A program made the position numbers and the translations under genes. 64,000 nucleotides of DNA from Balanoglossus misakiensis (taxonomy: Eukaryota > Hemichordata), in contig CM082576.2 of NCBI GenBank assembly GCA_040954595.2, positions 4,588,001 to 4,652,000 of the forward strand, read 5' to 3'. Positions 38,301 to 45,424 of the stretch are shown piece by piece (the stretch's first letter is position 1; each line of letters opens with the position of its first letter). The notes beneath the pieces are model-generated. The model was not told where the DNA came from and made no database searches. It saw nothing but the letters and a program-made list of their open reading frames with translations.

Positions 38301-39610
38301 CGCAGCAGGTGACGGAGGAAATCTCAAAGCTGGAAATCAAAGACGAGCAGAAGACACCTTTACTACGCGCACTCCTGACAGGCGACCAGGCCAACCCGTT
38401 GGCCAACGAGAGGCAACAGCCGGGCATGGGCGAAGTGGTCGGCGGCAGCCTGACGCCCATGGAGAGCCAAATCACCGACACCATACTGGACATGGAGCGA
38501 AACACCGGGGAGGTGGGGCCGAACACCAACGTCCCCGTACTGCAGTTTGAGAACAACAACATCGCCCAGCAGACGGACCTGCTGCTGCTGCAGGAGCAGC
38601 AGAGGCAGCGCTACCTGCTGGAACAGCAGCAGAAGGTGCAGCAGAAGCGGCTGATGGAGGAGCAGAACCTGGAGATCGAGCGCACCAAACAGAAACAGCA
38701 GAAGCAGCTGCTGCTGCAGCAACTGCTGCAGCAGAGACTGATCGAGAAACAGCTGGAGGAGGAAGAGCAGAATCTGTTGATTGAACAGCAGCAGGAACAG
38801 CTCAAAGAGCAGCAGTTGATGCACTTGAAGGAAAAGAGACAATTACTGCAGCAACAGCTGCATGAAAGGAGACGCGCTCTGCTTCAACAACAGCAACATC
38901 AAGAGCAGCATCAGCAACAACAGCAATTTATCTACCAGCAACTGCCACAACAGCAAACACAGTATACTCCTCAACCGCCGTGCACAACTTCTCAGAACCA
39001 GCTTCCACCGCTCAAAAATAATTCAAATTCGCTTCTTCAACAGTTTCTAGAGCAGCCTTCCCAGATCATCCCACCAGGGGGCGGTGTGCAGGGAGTGGCA
39101 GAAAAGCCACTGTTCTCGCAGCCTGTAGGTGCCATGCAGCAGCAGCAACAGCAGACGGCTGTGGGCTCTGCCAACCACCACTTCTTGAAAGGCCAGAACG
39201 CAGTGCCGCAGCAGTTGAACGGCAACCACTCGTCTCAGTTTGGGAACAGTCTGCAGCACCTGCAACAACAGCAACACCCCCAGATGTCGCAGCAGCAGAA
39301 GTGGCAGCAAGGACTGCAACAGCAGGTGAAGCAGCAAACACAGCAGGTGGCCAACCAGATGGGCTTCAAGTCTAACCAGCAGTGCCAAGAGCAGCAGCAG
39401 CAGCAGCTGTTCCAGTACGCCAACTACGAGAAGCCATGCCAGCAACAGCAACAGTACCCACCTCGACTATCGCACCAAGGACCCCTTGAGGCAGAGGAGC
39501 AACTTCCAGCTCACCTATCACAGCAAATAGTCGACTACAACCAGCACATTCAGGAAACTCCCGTACACTGGCAACGACAGACCCAGGCCATGTACAACGG
39601 AAACCAGTAA
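20128..39610 (+). CDS. Class I bHLH-PAS transcription factor (HIF/SIM/NPAS-like), 5' partial
   Basis: Joined from nine exons: 20128-20300, 21775-21893, 23247-23336, 23555-23726, 23898-24016, 30567-30751, 31822-31928, 33119-33263 and 36613-39610. All introns are GT-AG and all phases match, giving 1,368 visible residues; the exon with the start codon was not found. Visible residues 1-57 are a bHLH ([11 protein letters not shown] basic region, [19 protein letters not shown] helix 2). Residues about 98-235 are PAS-A ([29 protein letters not shown]). Residues about 262-370 are PAS-B ([38 protein letters not shown]). The remaining roughly 1,000 residues are an acidic Ser/Pro-rich region, an LxxLL box (LLRALL, about residues 953-958) and a Gln-rich coiled-coil-like tail. 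Family members act in the nucleus as heterodimers with ARNT-type partners on E-box-like sites. No LxxLAP hydroxylation motif or HIF-type C-terminal activation motif was seen, so HIF function is not supported. Orthology among HIF, SIM, NPAS1/3 and AHR groups is unresolved. Confidence 0.9.
20339..20364. repeat. (ACTC)n microsatellite
   Basis: ACTCACTCACTCACTCACTC, about 40 bp after the bHLH exon donor. Confidence 0.9.
21775..21893 (+). CDS. bHLH-PAS gene, bHLH to PAS-A linker exon
   Basis: The acceptor is CATTTACAG and the donor CTCGAG|GTACAG, entering in phase 1 and leaving in phase 0. It encodes a Lys/Glu-rich linker and ends in EEGALMLE, the start of the first PAS-A strand. Confidence 0.85.
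23247..23336 (+). CDS. bHLH-PAS gene, PAS-A exon 1
   Basis: A 90-nt exon, phase 0 to 0, with acceptor CCTTGCAG and donor CCACAG|GTGTGT. It encodes [20 protein letters not shown] and then [10 protein letters not shown], a standard PAS beta-alpha opening. Confidence 0.92.
23555..23726 (+). CDS. bHLH-PAS gene, PAS-A exon 2
   Basis: The acceptor is CTCACTACAG and the donor AATCAG|GTTAGT, phase 0 to 1. It encodes [20 protein letters not shown], the HPxD segment typical of PAS, followed by a Ser/Gly-rich loop that appears longer than in HIF or SIM proteins. Confidence 0.92.
23898..24016 (+). CDS. bHLH-PAS gene, PAS-A exon 3
   Basis: The acceptor is GGCTTTACAG and the donor TACAGG|GTAAGT, phase 1 to 0. 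It encodes [16 protein letters not shown], matching the conserved SFF(M/L)RM(K/R) strand of class I bHLH-PAS proteins, and ends in KVIGYR. Confidence 0.92.
25451..25517 (+). other. Possible frame-shifting cryptic (poison) exon
   Basis: TTTTTCAG precedes and CAGCCG|GTAAGA follows a 67-nt open segment. Because 67 is not a multiple of three and the flanking exons are phase 0, inclusion would reach a TAA in exon 30567-30751 after about 20 codons, truncating the protein between PAS-A and PAS-B. It may be coincidence. Confidence 0.25.
26797..26830. repeat. Perfect 15-bp hairpin at edge of repeat region
   Basis: AGGGGACCAAGCGCC, loop CTCA, then GGCGCTTGGTCCCCT. The stem is perfect and lies where the repeat-rich intron segment begins, so it may be an element terminus. 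Confidence 0.85.
27280..27540 (+). repeat. Two-copy degenerate duplication
   Basis: GGCTGAAATACGTAAACAGA at 27286 and GGCCGAAATACGTCAGCAGA at 27498 are followed by alignable CCA(G/A)TGATT text. GACTTTGACC also occurs twice (about 27200 and 27472). The unit lengths differ, so it is an old duplication. Confidence 0.6.
27858..28592. mobile_element. 735-bp non-autonomous inverted-repeat element (Harbinger-type MITE?)
   Basis: The left end GGCTGCATTCACAAA is the exact reverse complement of the right end TTTGTGAATGCAGCC. The inverted similarity continues through the CCTC and G/C-run segments to GAGAATT, about 50 bp in all. TTA flanks both ends (27855-27857 and 28593-28595), consistent with a 3-bp target duplication. 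The interior is G-rich with repeated GGGGGATTTGAAA and two copies of an AAAATGCAG...TTTTATAAAATTTTCT-like block. A TWA duplication and GG-start fit PIF/Harbinger; the class is inference. Confidence 0.75.
28670..28689. repeat. poly-G run
   Basis: Twenty consecutive G inside the tandem array; prone to length variation and assembly error. Confidence 0.95.
30567..30751 (+). CDS. bHLH-PAS gene, PAS-A end / PAS-B start exon
   Basis: The acceptor is TTCATTTCAG and the donor CCCAAG|GTGAGT, phase 0 to 2. It encodes [11 protein letters not shown] (continuing GYR from the previous exon, as GYKVxHCSG does in the family) and [20 protein letters not shown], the start of PAS-B. The 6.5-kb intron before it carries the repeat array. 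Confidence 0.92.
30752..33118. other. Introns around the PAS-B exons
   Basis: Introns 30752-31821 and 31929-33118 hold no recognisable feature beyond AT-rich unique-looking sequence. Confidence 0.5.
31822..31928 (+). CDS. bHLH-PAS gene, PAS-B exon 2
   Basis: The acceptor is CCTCATTGCAG and the donor CAAATT|GTAAGT, phase 2 to 1. It encodes [20 protein letters not shown] and the following helix, closely resembling the HIF-alpha GYEPEELLG segment. Confidence 0.92.
33119..33263 (+). CDS. bHLH-PAS gene, PAS-B exon 3
   Basis: The acceptor is GTTCACAG and the donor ATAGG|GTAAGT, phase 1 to 2. It encodes [25 protein letters not shown] and VVCQNYVIG, the C-terminal strands of PAS-B. Confidence 0.92.
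33628..33724. mobile_element. Inverted-repeat element (piggyBac-like MITE?), copy 2
   Basis: A diverged copy of 3578-3672: AACCCTTTCACGCC start, TTTTAGAG(T/G)TCCAACT and GGACT(A/G)(A)ACCATGGTGGTGAA shared inside, GGTGAAGGGGGTAAA end. The TTAA at the ends has decayed. Confidence 0.6.
34207..34273 (+). repeat. Dispersed repeat, copy 2
   Basis: Matches 4799-4870: CCACCCA(C/G)TGAA, TGTGATTGGCTAGATCTCA, CCATGCTAAC, GCTAA(A/T)TTT. Confidence 0.6.
36613..39610 (+). CDS. bHLH-PAS gene, terminal exon: acidic, LxxLL and Gln-rich C-terminus
   Basis: One uninterrupted 2,998-nt coding exon with acceptor CTGTTTGCAG (phase 2) and stop TAA at 39608-39610. The first half is acidic and rich in Ser, Pro and Asp (for example [15 protein letters not shown]). 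The middle has an LxxLL-type box in [12 protein letters not shown] near 38354-38389. From about 38578 to 39480 it becomes Gln/Leu-rich, first a charged coiled-coil-like stretch and then poly-Q runs built from mixed CAG/CAA codons. By analogy this is a transactivation region. Most antisense open frames opposite the CAG runs are translation artefacts of the repeat. Confidence 0.93.
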
Positions 39611-40263
39611 AATAACAAGCATCCACCACACGCACACAGTATCACACACATACTTATATATGGTACATACCTAAACAAATTCACTCACACACACACGCAG
39701 ACACGCGCACAAAACATAAACAAAACAAAAATGATAATTTGTTCCAGTGCAAATCTAGACAATGTAAATATCAGAAAAACCCAACAAATCATTAACGTTA
39801 AATTCACAACAGAGAAATGCATTTTTATTTGCACACAAAGCATTTTTTCTGTCAGTCACGTCAGCAAACAATTTTTCTTGTAGAAAATTTGCTTTTCAAC
39901 AAACAAACAAAATCTGTGATCAGAAATGCTACCACCTAATTTTTAATAGGTGACGTGTAACTTATGTGTAACTCAGAGATGCCAATAGTAGCTTATATAC
40001 TATTCTTCTATCTGTCCATTTATGGGAACTGTCAGATGTGTTGAACAGCAATTGTACACTGTACTTAATTTCGTAAGTTAGAACGTAGACTAGAAACTGT
40101 GGAAGCTCATGTGTTTAGAGAAAACCTGAAAACTATCAAGGAAACACATTCTTGATTCCTGTGGCCAACATTTTCTGTTGTTGTTGTTGTTTTTGTAAAC
40201 TTAGGAAACTTTGAATGGAAACCTTTAAGTCACTGTAGATAATTCTTGATTTCTATGACCGAC

Positions 40264-40287
40264 CTCGCTTTTCTGTAGAAAAGCGAG
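40264..40287 (+). promoter_or_regulatory. Perfect 10-bp stem-loop in putative 3' UTR
   Basis: CTCGCTTTTC, loop TGTA, GAAAAGCGAG, about 650 nt after the stop codon. The apex TTCTGTAGAA resembles the Roquin constitutive decay element UUC-YRY-GAA but has a four-base loop. A regulatory role is inference. Confidence 0.4.
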
Positions 40288-43200
40288 TGAACTCTAGCTT
40301 TATAAATGTAATTGGTGCTGTTTTAGTAGATTTTCTGTCTTTCTTGCTCTGGTGTCTTTTATAGTCCTTGTAGATTTGGTGTATGTTTTCTTTATACAAA
40401 AGAGTACAAAAGAAATTGTATTGTACGTGCATTTATATAGCATCAACTTGAATCTGTATTAATAGTGCTTTCATTCTTGACTGTTTTAAGTTTACTAGAA
40501 TTTTCACAAGAAAGGAAGAGAGATTGGAATATTTTTGATCAAAAATTTTAATTTCCTATATTGTATTGTATTAACCCTGCGTCATTGAGTGCAATCAGTA
40601 ATTTGAGAAATTTGTCAAGAGTCTTGTAAGGAGATATTTTATTTTATTATTTTTCTTTTGTTTGTTTTGTTTTATGAATGTTGTTATGTGTGCCCAGTTT
40701 ATGGGTCTGTTTTGTCCTCTATTCACTTATCACCATTTTGCAGCTGTCCAAAGGATACTCTGTGTGGTGGTTGTATGTGGTATTATCGCTCTGAAAAGTG
40801 GAGGAGGTAATCCACAGTGTTCGCAATTTAATGCCATGTGTGAGAGAGAGAGAGAGAAAAAAAAGAGATAAAGAGAGCATCCTCTTATGTTGGTATACTG
40901 CCGCAGTCAGGCGATGTGTACATAGCATATGCCATCTACAGTCACGTGGATATGTGCATAGCAAGAGCAGCGGAAATGTGGATGTGTGCGGCTGGCTAAA
41001 TGCAGTGCGCAGTCTTTATGTACATGTAGGTGTGCAACGTAGAGCTGTGTACGTTGCACACTTGTGAGCGCATGGTGCTGCTGCTTGCTGAGTGGCACAG
41101 TGCAGTCACGTGGTGGGAACTTGTTGCAGCGCCGTTGTTTCTGCTGCAGCAAGGCGTGTAGTTGCGTGGATGCTTGGTCATGCATATGCACTATGTGTAC
41201 ATGCAGTTAAGCATGTAGACGCATTGGGATATTTGCTCTGTGCAATCACATGGATGTCTTTCTGCACGCAGTACGCAGTCTCATGGTATGTGCACATACT
41301 GTCACATGGAAATGACATGCATGTGCGTACTACATGCAGTCTTTTAAACGCGTGCACACATGCAGAAAGTCAAATAAGTGCATGTGAGTGCAGATTTTTG
41401 TATCAAGATGGGAGGATGTTTATTGGGAGCATTTTTCATGGATACCACTGTATTTATGGTGATGTGATATGTATTTCTATGTCTGTACCTATTGTATAAT
41501 TATGTATACTGCCTTTCAAAATTGAAAACCGAGAGAAAAAAAAAAGTTTGCACCCCAACACCCCCAGTTACATGCCATCCACACTTTTAAATAATGAACC
41601 CACCCACCAATAGGAGTATACCATGAATGGCATGATAACGGGGGTGGTAGGGTGGTATAAATGTGTCGCAACTGTAGAGTATTAAAGATGTGAAAGTAAT
41701 TTTGGTTTTTTGGTAGACAGGTGTGTGACAGAGAGTATATGTAAATTGGAATTTCTATTAATCCTGAAGTACATTACATAATCCTGCTTGAGAGAGAGAG
41801 ATAGAGAGCGAGTGAGTGTGTGTGTGTACCCAGCATTGTAATCTAAATTAATAGTTTTTAACAAAAAAAAGGGAAAACGCTTGTAACGCCTGCCTGCCTT
41901 ATTTACTGACTGTAACATTTAAATCAATGTCATGGGTTTTTAGGCATCTTCTTGTTTTGAAAAAGCAGTCCATCTTGCTGCATACATTTCAAGGTCCAGT
42001 CGTAAGATCCCACATATAGGAATTTTGGAACTCTGGTTTGCAGTCAGGACATTCATTCCACAATGAATGCCCTGTTTTTGATTGAAAAAGATCTCTTGCA
42101 TTGGAAACGCCACATCGTTTGCCAAAATGAAACTGCATGTGTGAGTGAATATTTCCAGCATGAAGTGGACCGTGGAACAGATTTGTGAAAATGAAACAGT
42201 GCAGCAAGATTGGCGCATTTTATTTTAGCTTTTTTTAGCAGGTTTATTTATCAAAAGTATGACAAACTGTTACGTGGTTATGATAATGAAATGTAGCTGA
42301 GTGAATCTTGGCCTTGTAAATGGAGGCATCAGACGCCATATTGCTTGGCTTTGGCATCAGAGTTTGTATCAAGTGGTGTAAATTGTCCGTGGGTTTGATC
42401 TCACCTTTTTTTCATGTGTTTTGTGGGGGAGTCCTTCCTGTTTTCTTCAAGAAAATGGATTAAAAATGTACAAATAGCCACTGACATGTGTGAACACATA
42501 AGGCATTATACAGACATGCCCGATCATACTTTGTGTTATGATATGATCCAATATGGTTGGCTGATGGCTTTCATTCCACCTTGATCCAATTCAATGTTTT
42601 CTTTCTGTTGATCATGTGGGGACTATATAAGTGCCAATGATTGTGTCGAACACAAATTTTCCTCAGCCTTCTGTCTTTTCGGCTTTTTACATGAAAGTGG
42701 ATTTGTCAGGCCAGAGCTTTGTAATGTGGTGTGCCTCCCCTGACAGCCTAGAAGTGGCTCTAAGTCATTTCAGTATCATCAACCGAAGAACAGAATTTTT
42801 TTTTAAATTTTGTTATCTGCAGGTGGGCGGTGTACATTGATTTTAACCAGATGCAAGTCTTCATTCATTTTTGTTTAGCCTTTTAACAATATTATGCTTA
42901 TTAATTAAGTCAGAGTATTCGGTGAAAATAATGACCGTGCTAGTATCTTGGAAGTGTGCCACATATTTAGGCGCTATTTTTATCATAGTTTAATGGGGCA
43001 AAGGTCAAAGAGCAAAGGTGATACTTGTATACTAATTTGCATGCTTTGGTGATGACATTGACAAGAAGAGTACATTTATGCTAGTAGCTAGTCAATTAAA
43101 ATATTTAAAAAAAACAAAAAACAAAAAAATTATAAAGCTTTAGTAGATCTGACAAGGGATTTGTGAATGGAAAACATAAAAATTATGAGTAAAGTTTAGA

Positions 43201-44078
43201 GTTTGCCTGGAGGTAGTGAATACCTTCATTGTTTATCGGAAAATAAGTCTTGAACAGGAAACTATAATTGTGCACTAAGTGCTCATTTATTTATACCCAT
43301 GCTTCTATTGGGGAATAGTGTTAGCGAGGAAAATTAAAAAAGATGAAAACATAAATGTTAATTTTTTTAAAGAAAAATTTAAAATGGACTCTTAAAAAAT
43401 AAACGATATGATGTGTAATATCCACACAGAGTATGTCCAACTAAATTTGGACGTCAAAATTTTTTTGTAAATTTTAGGAGAGACAGAAAACAAAAAGGAA
43501 AGGGATAGAGAGGAGCCTGTATGAAATTGTTGACCCGTGGAAATGATATTGGAGTGAATTCTCACAGTGATGGAAGGTGCTACAAATTGAGCAGTTTTGT
43601 ACCAATACAGCAGACCCATCTGTTATTGCTTGCGTGCATCGCTTTTATGCTTCATACGCCTTCCCCCTTTTGAAAGGTGGCTTTTGTAGTGTGTTTAATA
43701 GTGGTAGGCAATTATTGAAATTATTGCAGTACATAGTTTTTGTTTGCGCTCTCAGCGTAGCTGGTTTCGCATCTTTATCCAGTGCACAGCATATACTTTA
43801 AAAATTCTCTGCTAGCAAAGACAGATTTAAAAGAAAAAAGAAAGAGAGAGAGATACGGCCCCCCTCATTTTTTGTAGAAATGTCTGTGTAAATAAATAAA
43901 TATCCTAATTTGAATATTAGATTCCTATATTTGTATTTGGTTTTATCTTTGGTGATATGTGATAGGTCATTAAAATGGTATCATATTCACAAAGAATGTT
44001 TGTGATTTTCTCTTTACCGACGGATGTGAGCGTTTAATCCACTCTGAGCCACAGGGTTTCAACCCACACATAGTTTTC

Positions 44079-44099
44079 ACACACACACACACACACACA
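44079..44099. repeat. (CA)n microsatellite
   Basis: Ten CA repeats (CACACACACACACACACACA) in the intergenic region. Confidence 0.95.
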
Positions 44100-45210
44100 G
44101 GGTAATAATGGTACAACCACTGAACATCAAGAAGAGATGAAAATGTAAAATGAGAATAGGGTATAGCCCTTTAATATTTTGTAAATTTTGCCTAAAGGAT
44201 TTTTAAAGTGGATTTATTACTCCCACATACAGACCCCTAGGTCTGTGTTGCGCCTCCCAAACTCTGTGTCAGCCCTGGTTAAAACAGAAATCTAGAATTT
44301 GGAACATCAACCATTCCCAGGAAAAGCGGTCTTGCCTGAAACGTGTGTAATCAGTTCTTGTGATCACGTGTTTCCAAGTTAGAAGTCGCACATATTGTTA
44401 AAAGCGCCCTCTATCGGGGTGATTGATTGTTCCTTCGATGGTTGGAAGTTGGAACGAAGGGCTCTCCACATCACTTTCCTGAAGTATTTATGACCGAAGG
44501 CTTTTACATGTACTAAAATACCTGAGCATTATTAAAACCACTTTTCTAACTAATACTCAAAAACGTGAAATGTAACTAAATAGTTGTTTGTGCTGTTTGT
44601 ATTTGTCAATTTTCGTTCCACTTGTATGATGTCTCACAACAACTAACTATTTTAATGCAAATAATATTTGGAAAAATGCCATCTCGGGGAAATGGCTTAA
44701 TGCCAAAAGGGCCCTTTGCCCCACCCCTATTATGAAACAGGTTACTCTGCAGATCTGCCCTAATCATGACCAAGGTCGGATGTACGCCCTCACATATCAC
44801 TTTGATCGCTACCGGTCAAAGGTTGACACCAATTAATGCACGATCATCCGTCTAAGGAGGAAAGCATCTTTATGTACGGTATACTAAAAGGTAAGTCAGT
44901 GTGAAAAACAAAAACAGTATAGTACGCAGGCCTAACTCTTCGCATGCTCTTTACGTCATACTTATAAGCAACTCACTGGTACCACCCTGACCCTACCGTG
45001 TCCTACCCTAACTCTAGAGCCAGTCATTGCAGCAAGGTGCTAGGTACGTACGCCCGTAAATGTACCAAAATATGCATGTGTTGACTATGTTGTTAACGGA
45101 CTGCGGCTGTGGTTGGATTGCTTCTCCATCGGAACACAAAAAGTTGTTTCTGGTTTATACCTTCAGTTAATTGCTGTCTGGATGCAATGCTTTGAAGAGG
45201 AACACCAAAT

Positions 45211-45424
45211 ATGGACAGCGAGATGAAGGCACGACCTTTGACCTCATCACCCATAGTAACAGTAACGCCGGCCCGAGGGATGGTGGATGAGAGGGCAGCT
45301 GTTGTAGTAACACATCTGATGCCGAGAAAACCTATCACCCTTTATGCATATTTGATATCAGAAAAGCAAATAAAGTGGGAATCGTGGGGCCACTATGTCA
45401 CAGATGATAATGGTAATGTTGAAG
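45211..45424 (+). CDS. Acyl-CoA thioesterase-like gene, exon 1
   Basis: Starts at ATG 45211 and ends at donor GTTGAAG|GTGAGT, phase 1. It encodes the N-terminal beta-sandwich start ([20 protein letters not shown]). Confidence 0.9.

Larger units (their letters stand above)
39611..45210. other. 3' UTR and intergenic DNA after the bHLH-PAS gene
   Basis: CA-rich sequence directly follows the stop, then AT-rich DNA with a perfect stem-loop (40264-40287), E-box-like repeats (40940-41310) and microsatellites. AATAAA at 43396 and 43891 could end a long 3' UTR. The true polyadenylation site cannot be placed from sequence. No coding exon was recognised. Confidence 0.5.

Noticed and set aside
37220-38562. 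Antisense frames of 119-218 aa
   Set aside because: They lie wholly over a well-supported sense coding exon and have no recognisable signature.
38363-39635. Long antisense open frames rich in Leu, Cys, Ser or Ala opposite the bHLH-PAS C-terminal exon
   Set aside because: They are reverse-strand readings of CAG/CAA codon runs, with no domains or splice context.
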